In this document: piece by piece, positions 18,884 to 27,811 of the stretch | Numbering within the stretch: the first letter of the stretch is position 1 | How the letters are laid out: each line of letters begins with the position of its first letter | DNA from: Bradyrhizobium_A sp052115025 | GTDB lineage: Bacteria; Pseudomonadota; Alphaproteobacteria; Rhizobiales; Xanthobacteraceae | Length of the DNA: 64,000 nucleotides | Assembly (NCBI RefSeq): GCF_052115025.1 | Contig: NZ_JBFRFW010000025.1 | Span: 1 to 64,000 of the forward strand | Direction: 5' to 3' | Notes under the pieces: generated by a model | Databases searched by the model: none | Told to the model about the DNA's origin: nothing | Seen by the model: the letters and a program-made list of their open reading frames with translations, nothing else | Made by a program: the position numbers and the translations under genes

Positions 18884-20368
18884 TCACGCGAGCGCCCGCG
18901 CCGCTTCCGCAACCTTGCGCGTGGCACCGTCGACGGAGCGGGTCTCGCCGGCGATCTCGTTCATGTTGGCGCTGATGTCGGTCACACCCTTCGCCGCGTC
19001 CTGCATGTTGGAGGAGATCGACTGGGTCACGGCAGCCTGTTCTTCCACCGAGGCGGCGATCGCCGCGGAGATTTCGTTGATCCGCGAAATCGTCTGCGTG
19101 ATCGCTTCGATCACCCCGACCGCGTTGGTCGTGGTGCCCTGGATCTCGGCGATCTGACCGCTGATCTCGTCGGTCGCCTTGGAGGTCTGGGTCGCCAGAC
19201 TCTTGACCTCGGCCGCCACCACCGCAAAGCCCCGCCCCGCCTCGCCGGCGCGTGCGGCCTCGATGGTCGCGTTGAGCGCCAGCAGGTTGGTCTGATCGGC
19301 GATGTTGTTGATCAGCTTGACCACGTCGCCGATCTTCTGCGCCGCCGATGCCAGCCCGGCGACGATGGCGCCGGTCTCGTTGGCCTGGTCGACCGCCTGC
19401 TTGGAGATGCCGAGCGCATTTGCCGCCTGGCGGCTGATCTCGCTGACCGACGCCGCCAGCTCTTCCGCGCCGGTGGCGACCGCCTGCATGTTCGAGGACG
19501 CCTGGGTCGACGTCGACACCGCCGTCGTCACCCGCTCGGAGGTGGTAGCGACGGCGCGGGCGATCTGCTGCAGGTCGGCATCGATCGTCTTCTGCACCTC
19601 GCCGCGGCGGAGGCGATCCTGGACCTGCTGGCTGGTATCGACGGCGAACTTGACGACCTTGCAGATCTTGCCGTCGGCATCGAACACCGGATTGTAGGAC
19701 GCCTGAATCCAGACCGTCCTGCCGCCTTTGCCGACCCGCTCGAACTCGCCGGACTGGTACTCGCCACGGCGCAGCGCATCCCAGAACTCGCGATAGGCCG
19801 CGCTGTCGCGATAGGCCTGCGTCGCGAACATGCTGTGATGCTTGCCGCGAATCTCATCGAGCCGGTATCCCATCGTCTTCAGGAAATTCTCGTTGGCGCC
19901 GATGATCGTGCCGTCGAGATTGAACTCGATCACCGCCTGCGAGCGATGGATCGCATGGATCTGGCCCTCATGATCGGCGGCCTGCAGCCGCGCGGCCGTG
20001 ATGTCGCTCGCGAACTTCACCACCTTGAACGGCTTGCCGTTGGCGGCGATCAGCGGGTTGTAGGAGGCCTGGATCCAGATCGGACGGCCGCTCTTGGTGA
20101 TGCGCTTGTAGGCCCGCGCCTGAAACTCACCGCGGCGCAGGGATTCCCAGAACTCGCGGTATTCCGGACTGACGCGGGTGGCGTCGTCGACGAACATGCT
20201 GTGATGCTTGCCCTCGATCTCATCCAGCCGATAGCCCAGAGCATTCAGAAAATTCTCGTTGGCGGTAATCACCGTGCCGTCGAGATTGAATTCGATGATG
20301 GCCTGCGACCGGCCGATGGCATCGAGCTTCGCTTTCACTTCCTGTGACGACGAATTGAAAAGTCGCAT
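18884..20368 (-). CDS. Soluble methyl-accepting chemotaxis protein with two PAS domains
   Basis: 494-residue cytoplasmic chemoreceptor: PAS 1 (about residues 12-120), PAS 2 (about 135-240) and an MCP signalling domain (about 260-494). The PAS domains share IIEFNLDGTVITANENFLNALGYRL-like cores and GKHHSMF. The hairpin tip shows NLLALNATIEAARAGE. There is no transmembrane segment, so it senses an intracellular signal (redox, oxygen or small ligand), like BdlA/Aer-2-type receptors. ATG 20368 has a perfect Shine-Dalgarno (GGAGGG, seven bases upstream), preferred over starts at 20452 or 20524. No che genes are nearby. Confidence 0.93.
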   Translation of the reverse strand: MRLFNSSSQEVKAKLDAIGRSQAIIEFNLDGTVITANENFLNALGYRLDEIEGKHHSMFVDDATRVSPEYREFWESLRRGEFQARAYKRITKSGRPIWIQASYNPLIAANGKPFKVVKFASDITAARLQAADHEGQIHAIHRSQAVIEFNLDGTIIGANENFLKTMGYRLDEIRGKHHSMFATQAYRDSAAYREFWDALRRGEYQSGEFERVGKGGRTVWIQASYNPVFDADGKICKVVKFAVDTSQQVQDRLRRGEVQKTIDADLQQIARAVATTSERVTTAVSTSTQASSNMQAVATGAEELAASVSEISRQAANALGISKQAVDQANETGAIVAGLASAAQKIGDVVKLINNIADQTNLLALNATIEAARAGEAGRGFAVVAAEVKSLATQTSKATDEISGQIAEIQGTTTNAVGVIEAITQTISRINEISAAIAASVEEQAAVTQSISSNMQDAAKGVTDISANMNEIAGETRSVDGATRKVAEAARALA

Positions 20369-20769
20369 GACTGCGCCCTCCAGCAGCGAATGTCCCATTT
20401 CTGCCAGCCAGGGCTTAATTTTTTGAGAAATTTTATTAAAGTTATTACCCATATCGCGAATTTTTATTACGTACAAACAACGACATCGGTGGTATTGGCG
20501 GCTGTTTTGGCCTCGCGCGCCCATGCCATCGATGCGTCGTTCGGCGGCTTGCCCTCGTGCGAGCGAACGGCTGTAATCACGCGCAAGCGCGCGTCACGAA
20601 CACATGCGCCGGGAGACAGAACGCCATGAAGCCAGCGCTTCGGACCATCCCATGGGCGCCACCTGACGCTGCCAGCGGGATGTCCGGGCCACAGATGCCA
20701 GCGGCGCACGACTTCTGACACAACAGCGGCCGGAGCAGATGCCCGGCCGGACGACAGTGAGGGACCCCC
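20369..20769. other. Divergent intergenic region, chemoreceptor / P450
   Basis: About 400 bp. The half nearest the chemoreceptor is AT-rich (20405-20490) and probably holds promoters. The half nearest the P450 is GC-rich and contains a possible 30-codon leader frame at 20626-20718. Confidence 0.45.
20626..20718 (+). CDS. Possible 30-residue leader peptide upstream of the P450
   Basis: Short frame MKPALRTIPWAPPDAASG... ending TGA at 20718, preceded by GGGAGA nine bases before its ATG, and ending 51 bp before the P450 start. It has no recognisable family. It could be a regulatory leader or a chance frame. Confidence 0.2.
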   Translation: MKPALRTIPWAPPDAASGMSGPQMPAAHDF

Positions 20770-22038
20770 ATGCACGGAACGATCGACGACGCCCGCCACC
20801 GCGCCCGCGAGGAGGCCCGCGACAAGGCCTATGCGACGCCGCTCGCCGAGTTTCATCCCGGTGCCCCGGAGCTTTTCCGCTCCGATACGCTGTGGCCGTA
20901 TTTCGAGCGGCTGCGCAACGAGGAGCCGGTACACTTCTGCAGTACAAGCCCGGTCGGCAACTACTGGTCGGTGACGCGCTACCACGACATCATGCATGTC
21001 GACACCAATGCGGCGATCTTCTCGTCCGACGTCAGGCTCGGCGGCATCATGCTGCGCGACGTCGAGCCGGACTATGCCTGGCCGAGCTTCATCGCGATGG
21101 ACGAGCCGCAGCATGCACCGCAGCGCAAGACGGTGCAGCCGCTGTTCACCCCGGTGCATCTCGACAAGCTCGCCATCCTGATCCGTGAGCGCGCGAGCCT
21201 CATCCTCGACAACCTGCCGCGCAACGAGACCTTCAACTGGGTCGACCGGGTCTCGGTCGAGCTCACCACCCAGATGCTGGCGACGCTGTTCGACTTCCCC
21301 TGGGAGGACCGCCGCAAGCTGACGCGCTGGTCGGATCTCGCCACCGCTCTCCCCAAGAGCATGATCTACGACAGCGAGGAACAGCGCCTCGCCGAGCTCG
21401 GCGAATGCGCCGATTACTTCACGCGGCTGTGGAACGAGCGCGTCAATGTCGAGCCGCGCAGCGACCTGATCTCGATGATGGCGCACAGCGACGCCACGCG
21501 CTACATGGACAAGAACACGCTGCTCGGCAACCTCATCCTGCTGATCGTCGGCGGCAACGACACCACGCGCAACACCATGAGCGGATCGGTGCTGGCGCTG
21601 AACGAGAATCCCGATGAGTACGACAAGCTGCGCGACAACCCGGCGCTGATCGACAGCTTCGTGCCGGAGGTGATCCGCTGGCAGACCCCGCTCGCCCACA
21701 TGCGCCGCACCGCACTCGTCGACACCGAGCTCGGCGGCAAGCTGATCCGCAAGGGCGACCGCGTGGTGATGTGGTACGTCTCCGGCAATCGCGACGAGCG
21801 CGCCATCGAGAATCCCGACAGCTTCATCATCGACCGCGCCCGGCCGCGCCAGCACATGTCGTTCGGTTTCGGCATCCACCGCTGCGTCGGCATGCGGCTC
21901 GCCGAGCTGCAGCTCAAGATCATCTGGGAAGAGATTCTCAAGCGCTTCCGCCATATCGAGGTGGTGGGAGAGCCGAAGCGCGTCTACTCGAGCTTCGTGC
22001 GTGGCTATGAGGAACTGCCGGTACGTATTTCGTCTTGA
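20770..22038 (+). CDS. Cytochrome P450, CYP153-like alkane/fatty-acyl terminal hydroxylase
   Basis: 422-residue soluble P450. I-helix GGNDTTRN, ExxR in PEVIRWQTP, and haem-binding loop FGFGIHRCVGMRLAE with the axial Cys. Several stretches closely recall the CYP153 family: FIAMDEPQHAPQRKTV, LTRWSDLATALP, IRWQTPLAHMRRTA and VMWYVSGNRDERAIE. CYP153 enzymes hydroxylate the terminal methyl of medium-chain alkanes and fatty acids using ferredoxin and ferredoxin reductase; neither partner gene is adjacent here. The thioesterase starts 11 bases downstream. An upstream GTG is possible, but ATG 20770 gives the usual length. Confidence 0.88.
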   Translation: MHGTIDDARHRAREEARDKAYATPLAEFHPGAPELFRSDTLWPYFERLRNEEPVHFCSTSPVGNYWSVTRYHDIMHVDTNAAIFSSDVRLGGIMLRDVEPDYAWPSFIAMDEPQHAPQRKTVQPLFTPVHLDKLAILIRERASLILDNLPRNETFNWVDRVSVELTTQMLATLFDFPWEDRRKLTRWSDLATALPKSMIYDSEEQRLAELGECADYFTRLWNERVNVEPRSDLISMMAHSDATRYMDKNTLLGNLILLIVGGNDTTRNTMSGSVLALNENPDEYDKLRDNPALIDSFVPEVIRWQTPLAHMRRTALVDTELGGKLIRKGDRVVMWYVSGNRDERAIENPDSFIIDRARPRQHMSFGFGIHRCVGMRLAELQLKIIWEEILKRFRHIEVVGEPKRVYSSFVRGYEELPVRISS

Positions 22039-22048
22039 GGAATTTGCT

Positions 22049-22498
22049 GTGACGACCAATCCTCTGTCGCTGATCGACACCATCATGGCTATGCCGGGAT
22101 ATCCACGCGCCTCCGGCATGCGCGTCGTCTTGGCCGAACCTGGCCGCGTGACGCTGGCACTCTCGAAACGGCCGGAGTTGCTGCAGTTTGCGGGCCATTT
22201 TCATGGCGGCGTGATCACCGGCCTCGCCGACCAGGCGGCCGGCGCCGCCGTGTCCAGCATGCTGCCGAAGGGCCGCATTGCGGTGACCGTGGAGCTCAAG
22301 GTGAATTACCTGACGCCGGCCGACGGCGAGGAGATCATAGCCCGCGCGGAAGCTATGCAGGCCGGGAATACGATTGGCGTTGCAAAGATCGAGGTGATCT
22401 CCCAGAACAAAGGGGTCGAGCGCATGTGCGCGTTCGGCATCGCCACCATGCGTGCGGTCGACCTCCCAGCGAAGATCAATGACCCAGACCGAGATTGA
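22049..22498 (+). CDS. PaaI-family thioesterase (hotdog fold)
   Basis: 149-residue hotdog thioesterase. The PaaI-type signature QFAGHFHGGVITGLADQAAGAA carries the His-Gly-Gly and the catalytic-type Asp. AVTVELKVNYLTPA and GVAKIEV follow. GTG 22049 lies 12 bases after GAGGAA, just after the P450 stop, so it is coupled to it. It probably hydrolyses an acyl-CoA produced or consumed in the pathway, for example to recycle CoA. Its last 20 bases overlap the start of the acyl-CoA dehydrogenase gene. Confidence 0.9.
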   Translation: MTTNPLSLIDTIMAMPGYPRASGMRVVLAEPGRVTLALSKRPELLQFAGHFHGGVITGLADQAAGAAVSSMLPKGRIAVTVELKVNYLTPADGEEIIARAEAMQAGNTIGVAKIEVISQNKGVERMCAFGIATMRAVDLPAKINDPDRD

Positions 22499-23642
22499 CG
22501 ATTATCGTGACATCCGCGACGCCGTCGCCAAGCTGTGCGAGCAGTTTCCCGGCGAGTACTGGCGCAAGCTCGACCGCGAGATGGCCTACCCCTCCGCCTT
22601 CGTCGACGCGCTGACCCAATCGGGCTACCTGTCGGTCCTGATCCCCGAGGAATATGGCGGCGCCGGGCTGAAGATTTCCGCGGCGGCAGCGATCCTGGAA
22701 GAGATCCAGCGCTCCGGTTGCAATGGCGGCGCCACCCACGCGCAGATGTACACCATGGGTACGCTGCTGCGGCATGGCAACACGGCGCAGAAGCAGCAGT
22801 GGCTGCCGCGCATCGCCAGCGGCGAATTGCGCCTGCAGGCGTTCGGCGTCACCGAGCCGACCAGCGGCACCGACACCTCATCGCTGAAGACCTTCGCGCG
22901 GCGCGACGGCGACCATTACGTGGTCAACGGTCAGAAGATCTGGACCAGCCGCGCCGAGCACTCCGATCTCATGATCCTTTTGGCGCGCACCACGCCCAAG
23001 GACCAGGTGACGAAACGCACCGACGGCCTGTCGGTGTTCATTGTCGACATGAAGGCGGCGAAGGACAACGGCCTGACCATCCGCCCCATCCGCACCATGA
23101 TGAACCACGCCACCACCGAAGTGTTCTTCGACAACATGAAGGTGCCGGCGGAGAACCTCATCGGCGAGGAAGGCAAGGGCTTCCGCTATATTCTCTCGGG
23201 CATGAACGCCGAGCGCATCCTGATCGCTGCCGAGTGCGTCGGCGACGCCAAGTGGTTCATCGCCAAGACGACCAACTATGCCCGCGAGCGCGTGGTGTTC
23301 GGCCGCCCGATCGGCCAGAACCAAGGCATCCAGTTCCCGATCGCCAAGGCCTATGCCTCGATGCGTGCCGCCGAACTGATGGTGCGCGAGGCGGCGCGCA
23401 AGTACGAGGCTGGCCTCGACTGCGGCGCCGAGGCCAACATGGCGAAGATGCTCGCGGCCGATGCGTCGTGGGAAACGGCCAACGCCTGCATCCAGACCCA
23501 TGGCGGCTTCGGCTTCGCCGAAGAGTACGATGTCGAGCGCAAGTTCCGCGAGACGCGGCTCTATCAGGTGGCGCCGATCTCGACCAACCTGATCCTGTCG
23601 TATCTCGCCGAGCATGTGCTGGGCATGCCGCGGTCGTATTGA
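22479..23642 (+). CDS. Acyl-CoA dehydrogenase
   Basis: 387-residue FAD enzyme: N-terminal helical domain, middle beta domain with QAFGVTEPTSGTDTSSL and KIWTSRAEH, and C-terminal domain with RVVFGRPIGQNQGIQFPIA and IQTHGGFGFAEEYDVERKFRETRLYQ. The usual catalytic Glu of the C-terminal region is likely the Glu in GFAEEYDVER. ATG 22479 overlaps the thioesterase by 20 bases, indicating one operon with P450 and thioesterase. It introduces the alpha-beta double bond in acyl-CoA; chain length is not predictable. Similar enzymes sit with CaiB transferases in many carnitine-like or branched acid pathways. Confidence 0.92.
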   Translation: MTQTEIDDYRDIRDAVAKLCEQFPGEYWRKLDREMAYPSAFVDALTQSGYLSVLIPEEYGGAGLKISAAAAILEEIQRSGCNGGATHAQMYTMGTLLRHGNTAQKQQWLPRIASGELRLQAFGVTEPTSGTDTSSLKTFARRDGDHYVVNGQKIWTSRAEHSDLMILLARTTPKDQVTKRTDGLSVFIVDMKAAKDNGLTIRPIRTMMNHATTEVFFDNMKVPAENLIGEEGKGFRYILSGMNAERILIAAECVGDAKWFIAKTTNYARERVVFGRPIGQNQGIQFPIAKAYASMRAAELMVREAARKYEAGLDCGAEANMAKMLAADASWETANACIQTHGGFGFAEEYDVERKFRETRLYQVAPISTNLILSYLAEHVLGMPRSY

Positions 23643-23663
23643 CTTAAGGAACGGCGCTGGGGG

Positions 23664-23777
23664 CCTCATCCTTCGAGACGGCGCTGCGCGCCTCCTCAGG
23701 ATGAGGATTGTCCCTCGGACGAGAATTACTCCTCATGGTGAGGAGCGCGGCTTCGCCGCGCGTCTCGAACCATGAGG
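23664..23777. repeat. Paired palindromic intergenic repeats (locus B)
   Basis: Units 23664-23706 (CCTCATCCT/AGGATGAGG, inner GGCGC/GCGCC) and 23731-23777 (CCTCATGGT/ACCATGAGG, inner GCGCGGC/GCCGCGC) in inverted orientation, 24 bp apart, between two co-directional genes. Confidence 0.92.
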
Positions 23778-23852
23778 CCCTGGCATAGTCGAATAGGGCG
23801 ACAACGATGAAGCGTGCGATCATGCCTGCACCACAAGGGACACTGTTCTAGA

Positions 23853-24980
23853 ATGTTGCCGCTCGAAGGTCTCACCGTCATCGCTGTCGAGCAGGCCGTC
23901 GCTGCTCCGTTCTGCACCTCGCGGCTCGCCGACGCCGGGGCCACCGTGATCAAGGTCGAGCGCCCCGAGGGCGATTTCGCCCGCGGCTACGACGCCGCGG
24001 CGAAGGGGCAGAGCAGCTACTTCGTCTGGCTCAACCGCGGCAAGAAGTCGGTGGTGATCGATCTCGCCACGCCCGAGGGCCGGCGCACGCTGGAAGGCCT
24101 GATCGCCCGCGCCGACGTTCTGGTGCAGAACCTCAAGCCCGGCGCCATGGACAAGCTCGGCTTTTCCCTCGCGCGGCTGCGCACGGATTATCCGTCGCTG
24201 GTGTGCTGCACCATCTCCGGCTACGGCGACGACGGCCCCTATGCCCACCGCAAGGCCTATGACCTCCTGATCCAGGCCGAAAGCGGCCTCGCCTCGATCA
24301 CCGGCGGTCCCGACGGCCCCTCGCGTGTCGGCGTCTCCATCGTCGACGTCGCCACCGGCGCGACCGCCCATGCGGCGGTGCTCGAGGCGCTGATCGCCCG
24401 CGCGCGCACCGGCCAGGGCGCCGACATCCGCATCTCGATGTTCGATGTCATGGCCGACTGGCTGACCGTGCCGCTGCTCAATGCCGAAGCCGGCAACCCG
24501 CCGCAGCGCATGGGCCTCGCACATCCTTCGATCGCGCCCTATGGCGTGTTCCGCTCCAGCGACGGCAAGGACATCCTGATCTCGATCCAGAGCGAGCGCG
24601 AGTGGAAGAAGCTGTGCGCCGACGTGCTTGGGCGCCCGGACCTGCCGAACGATCCGCGCTTCGCCAACATGGTGGAGCGGGTGCGCAACCGCGCGCTCAC
24701 CGACCAGGTGGTGGGCGAGGTGTTCGGCACGCTGGCGCGTGACGCGCTGCTGCAGCGGCTCGCCGACGCCGACATCGCCTTCGCCGAGGTCAACACCATG
24801 GCGGATCTCACCACCCACCCCCACCTGCGCCGCATCACCGTGGACACGCCGGCCGGCCCGGTGGCCTATCCGGCGCCGGCACCGATCTTTGTCGACGCGG
24901 AACGGCGCTATACGGCGGTCCCGGCAGTGGGCGCCGACACGGATGCCATCCAGCATAGCCTGCCCAACAAGGGAGCCTGA
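23853..24980 (+). CDS. CaiB/BaiF-family CoA transferase (family III)
   Basis: 375-residue family III CoA transferase. N-terminus LPLEGLTVIAVEQAVAAPFCTS. Motifs: VIKVERPEGDFARGYD, WLNRGKKSVVIDL, and KAYDLLIQAESGLASITG with the catalytic Asp; C-terminal DPRFANMVERVRNR. It moves CoA between carboxylic acids, so it would activate an acid for the adjacent dehydrogenase and hydratase. ATG 23853 fits the family start but has only a weak ribosome site. It is separated from the dehydrogenase by repeat locus B but shares direction and is followed four bases later by the MaoC-like gene. Confidence 0.9.
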   Translation: MLPLEGLTVIAVEQAVAAPFCTSRLADAGATVIKVERPEGDFARGYDAAAKGQSSYFVWLNRGKKSVVIDLATPEGRRTLEGLIARADVLVQNLKPGAMDKLGFSLARLRTDYPSLVCCTISGYGDDGPYAHRKAYDLLIQAESGLASITGGPDGPSRVGVSIVDVATGATAHAAVLEALIARARTGQGADIRISMFDVMADWLTVPLLNAEAGNPPQRMGLAHPSIAPYGVFRSSDGKDILISIQSEREWKKLCADVLGRPDLPNDPRFANMVERVRNRALTDQVVGEVFGTLARDALLQRLADADIAFAEVNTMADLTTHPHLRRITVDTPAGPVAYPAPAPIFVDAERRYTAVPAVGADTDAIQHSLPNKGA

Positions 24981-24983
24981 GCC

Positions 24984-25838
24984 ATGACCGCGGCGCTCGA
25001 TCTCGATCATCTGCGCGGCTGGATCGGCCGCAGCGAAGCCGCATCCGACGTCGTCACCGCGCAGCTCGTGCGCGGCCTGCGCGCAACGCTGTTCATGGAT
25101 CCGGGCACGCCGCAGCGCGGCGACCTCGCGCCGCTGACCGTGCACTGGTGCCTCGCCCAACCGGTCGCGCCGATGGCTGCGCTCGGTCCCGACGGCCATC
25201 CGGCGCGCGGCGGCTTCCTGCCGCCAGTGCCGCTGCCGCGGCGGATGTGGGCCGGCGGCCAGCTCCAGTTCCACGATCGCCTGCGGGTCGGCGACGAGGT
25301 CACGCGCACCTCGACAATCACCGACGTCACGCTCAAGAGCGGCAGCACCGGGCCGCTGTGCTTCGTCACCGTCGAGCATGTCACCGCGACCGCGCGCGGC
25401 GTCGCCATCCGCGAACGCCAGGACATCGTCTATCGCGAAGCGGCAACGCCCTCGTCCGCGGCACCGCCCGCGCCCCCAGCCAGCGCGGCGCCGGGGCAGC
25501 ATCGCCGCACGCACTTCGCCGATCCGGTACTGCTGTTCCGCTATTCGGCGCTGACCTTCAACGGCCATCGCATCCACTATGACCGTGACTATGTCACGGA
25601 GGTCGAAGGCTATCCCGGCCTCGTGTTCCACGGGCCGCTGCAGGCAGCGCTGCTCATCGAATTCGCGGCGACGCTCCACCGCGACACCGGGCCGAAGACG
25701 TTCGACTATCGCGGCGTCAGCCCGCTGTTCGACGGCGCCGAGTTCAGCCTCAATGCCAACGAGACGCCGGCCGGGCTCGCGGTGTGGACCGCCAACGCCG
25801 CCGGCGTGCCGACCATGAAGGCGACGGCCGCCTGGTGA
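24984..25838 (+). CDS. MaoC-like / FAS1-like acyl-CoA dehydratase (mesaconyl-C4-CoA hydratase type)
   Basis: 284-residue protein with two hotdog halves. The N-terminal half (to about 150) resembles FAS1-like dehydratase. The C-terminal half (about 170-284) shows FADPVLLFRYSALTFNGHRIHYDRDYV and GLVFHGPLQAALL, the R-hydratase-like His/Asp region. Such proteins hydrate enoyl-CoA or mesaconyl-C4-CoA. ATG 24984 follows GGGAG and lies immediately after the CoA transferase, so they are co-transcribed. Combined with the acyl-CoA dehydrogenase it would give oxidation and hydration of an acyl-CoA. Its TGA overlaps the ATG of a 34-residue frame. Confidence 0.85.
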   Translation: MTAALDLDHLRGWIGRSEAASDVVTAQLVRGLRATLFMDPGTPQRGDLAPLTVHWCLAQPVAPMAALGPDGHPARGGFLPPVPLPRRMWAGGQLQFHDRLRVGDEVTRTSTITDVTLKSGSTGPLCFVTVEHVTATARGVAIRERQDIVYREAATPSSAAPPAPPASAAPGQHRRTHFADPVLLFRYSALTFNGHRIHYDRDYVTEVEGYPGLVFHGPLQAALLIEFAATLHRDTGPKTFDYRGVSPLFDGAEFSLNANETPAGLAVWTANAAGVPTMKATAAW

Positions 25839-25942
25839 TGTCCGCCGGCGCCACGGCGCAGGGCCTGACGCATGACGGCGTCAGTTTCGTCGAGGTGATG
25901 GTCGACGGCGCGGCGCCGTTTCTGTATGCGCAGCAGCGTTAA
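25838..25942 (+). CDS. Small 34-residue protein, translationally coupled to the MaoC-like gene
   Basis: Starts at ATG 25838 inside TGATG shared with the upstream stop and ends TAA 25942. The peptide begins MSAGATAQGLTHDGV and ends GAAPFLYAQQR. The TGATG overlap is a typical coupling signal. I recognise no family; it may be a genuine small protein or a remnant of a larger gene. Confidence 0.35.
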   Translation: MSAGATAQGLTHDGVSFVEVMVDGAAPFLYAQQR

Positions 25943-25960
25943 GGTGCTTGCTGCCAAGCT

Positions 25961-26070
25961 CCTCATCCTGAGGAGCGGCCTCTTGGCCGCGTCTCGAAGG
26001 ATGAGCCCCGCAACGGAAGCGCCTCGGCCTCATGGTTCGAGACGGCGCTTCGCGCCTCCTCACCATGAGG
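25961..26070. repeat. Paired palindromic intergenic repeats (locus C)
   Basis: Units 25961-26005 (CCTCATCCT/AGGATGAG, inner GCGGCC/GGCCGC) and 26028-26070 (CCTCATGGT/ACCATGAGG, inner GGCGC/GCGCC), inverted relative to each other, between convergent genes. Confidence 0.92.
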
Positions 26071-26089
26071 AAGAACAATCACAGATGCC

Positions 26090-26884
26090 TCAGCCTTCCT
26101 GCCCCTCGCGCAGCTTGGCCTGGATCTTGGCCATGCCGCCGATCCAGCGGTCGTAGTTGTCGAGCTTGGCGCGCATGTAGGTCGCGACCTGGGGGTGCGG
26201 CAGGATCAGGAACTGGTCGCGCGCGATGCCCTGCAGCGCCGCCTCCGCGACCGCTTCCGGCGACAGGTTGCCGTCGGCCGACTGCGGCCCCTTGGGCAGG
26301 CCGCGCAGCATGTTGGTGTCGACGCCCTGCGGGCAGAGGATGGAGACGCGGATGCCGTGCGCCCTGTGGGAGATGGCGAGGTTTTCGGCAAAACCCACAG
26401 CGGCATGCTTGGTGGTGGAATAGGCCGCGCTGCCGACCTGCGACAGCAGGCCCGCCGCCGACACGGTGTTGAGGAAGTAGCCGCCGCCGCGTTCCTTCAT
26501 CAGCGGCACGAGATGCCGCGCGGCGTAGACATGGGCCATGACGTTGACAGCCCAGCTCTTCATCCAGGGATCGTCGCTGGTGCCGCCGGCGTTGACCGAC
26601 AGCGGGTCGAAGCCGCCGCCGATGCCGGCGTTACCGCAGAACAGCGCGATCGGACCGAAACGGCGCTCGGTCTCGGCGATGAGATGAACGACCTCGCTCT
26701 CCTTGCCGACATCGGTGCGGAACGCGGCTCCGCCGAGCGATGCGGCGACCGCCTCCGCGGCGGGCATGTCGAGATCGGCGACCACAACCTTGGCGGCACC
26801 TTCGCGATGAAAGACTTCGGCCAGTGCCTTGCCGATTCCGTTGCCGCCGCCGGTGACGACGACGACCTTGCCCTGCACCTGCAT
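26090..26884 (-). CDS. SDR-family oxidoreductase
   Basis: 264-residue short-chain dehydrogenase. Cofactor motif TGGGNGIG at residue 11, the acidic ADLDM at the end of beta-2 (suggesting NAD preference), GNAGIGGG, catalytic Ser in NTVSAAGLLSQ, and YSTTK at about residue 158. The 30-residue C-terminal extension (MRAKLDNYDRWIGGMAKIQAKL) is typical of a subgroup often near acyl-CoA genes. It is convergent with the acyl-CoA cluster, so membership of that pathway is not shown. Substrate unknown. Confidence 0.9.
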   Translation of the reverse strand: MQVQGKVVVVTGGGNGIGKALAEVFHREGAAKVVVADLDMPAAEAVAASLGGAAFRTDVGKESEVVHLIAETERRFGPIALFCGNAGIGGGFDPLSVNAGGTSDDPWMKSWAVNVMAHVYAARHLVPLMKERGGGYFLNTVSAAGLLSQVGSAAYSTTKHAAVGFAENLAISHRAHGIRVSILCPQGVDTNMLRGLPKGPQSADGNLSPEAVAEAALQGIARDQFLILPHPQVATYMRAKLDNYDRWIGGMAKIQAKLREGQEG

Positions 26885-26936
26885 GTTTCAACCCTGCGGT
26901 TTCCGGCCTTGGCGGCCGCTTCGAGCCCTTGAGCCC

Positions 26937-27632
26937 TCAGGCGAGGACCAGATCGAGCACCGCAGTATAGTGGCAGGCCGCACCGAGTAAAACGAAAGCG
27001 TGCCAGATCGCGTTCTGAAACCGCAGCCGTTCCCAGACATGGAAAATCACGCCGGCCGAATACAGCAGGCCGCCGGCCGCGATCAGGCCGAGGGTGAGCG
27101 CTGAGAGCGACGACACCACGGTGTCGTAGACCATCACGCCGCTCCAGCCCATGGCGAGGTAGAGCGCGATCGACAGCCGGTCGAAGCGGCCCGGCAGCGC
27201 GATCTTGAGCACCATGCCGATCACGGCGACTGCCCACACAGCGCCAAGCAATCCAAGCGCGAACGGGCTGTCCTTCATCTGCATGATGAACGGCGTATAG
27301 GTCGCGGCGATCAGCAGATAGATCGCCGAGTGGTCGAACCGGCGCAACCACCATTTCCAGCGCGACACCGGCAGCATGTTGTAGGTGGCCGAGATGCCGA
27401 GCATCGCCAGGAGTCCCGTGGCATAGATCGCCACCGCGGCGACCTGGGAGCCGGTGAGATAATGGCTGGCGAGCACGATCAGCACGACGGCGGCGACCAT
27501 GCCGCAGCACACCCCGACGACGTGCACGATGCCGTCGGCCCACAGCTCGGCGCGGTCGTAATTCCACCGCACCCCCTTGGGGGCGCCGATCAGCGCCGTC
27601 GAGGCCAGCTGCTTCAATCGAAAAATCGTCAT
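26937..27632 (-). CDS. trhA: Hemolysin III / TrhA-family membrane protein
   Basis: 231-residue protein with seven predicted transmembrane helices, e.g. GIVHVVGVCCGMVAAVVLIVLA, ATGLLAMLGISATYNMLPVS and AGGLLYSAGVIFHVWE. It has the PAQR/hemolysin III residues: a His in the first helix region (GIVHVVG), RRFDHSAIYLLIAATYTPF in the middle, and WHAFVLLGAACHY at the end. In Bacillus and E. coli, TrhA-type proteins influence membrane fluidity; the older haemolysin name is misleading. It is monocistronic, lying just upstream of the SDR on the same strand but with separate spacing of 52 bp. Confidence 0.9.
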   Translation of the reverse strand: MTIFRLKQLASTALIGAPKGVRWNYDRAELWADGIVHVVGVCCGMVAAVVLIVLASHYLTGSQVAAVAIYATGLLAMLGISATYNMLPVSRWKWWLRRFDHSAIYLLIAATYTPFIMQMKDSPFALGLLGAVWAVAVIGMVLKIALPGRFDRLSIALYLAMGWSGVMVYDTVVSSLSALTLGLIAAGGLLYSAGVIFHVWERLRFQNAIWHAFVLLGAACHYTAVLDLVLA

Positions 27633-27811
27633 GTCGCCACGTCACATCCATCGGTGAGGCGGCGAAAGTATGTCCCCCTCGCCCCCAGAGATCGGGTGGC
27701 ATGGTGCGTCATTCAAGCGCAGCCGGCGAAGACATCGCACACCGCGCCCCTCGTCACCATGTTGACGCCGATGTGTTGATTTTCTTCCAATATCCACGTT
27801 TGATCGGTTCG

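Noticed and set aside
20467..22119. Long minus-strand frame over the P450
   Set aside because: The plus-strand P450 motifs are complete and the antisense frame has shadow composition.
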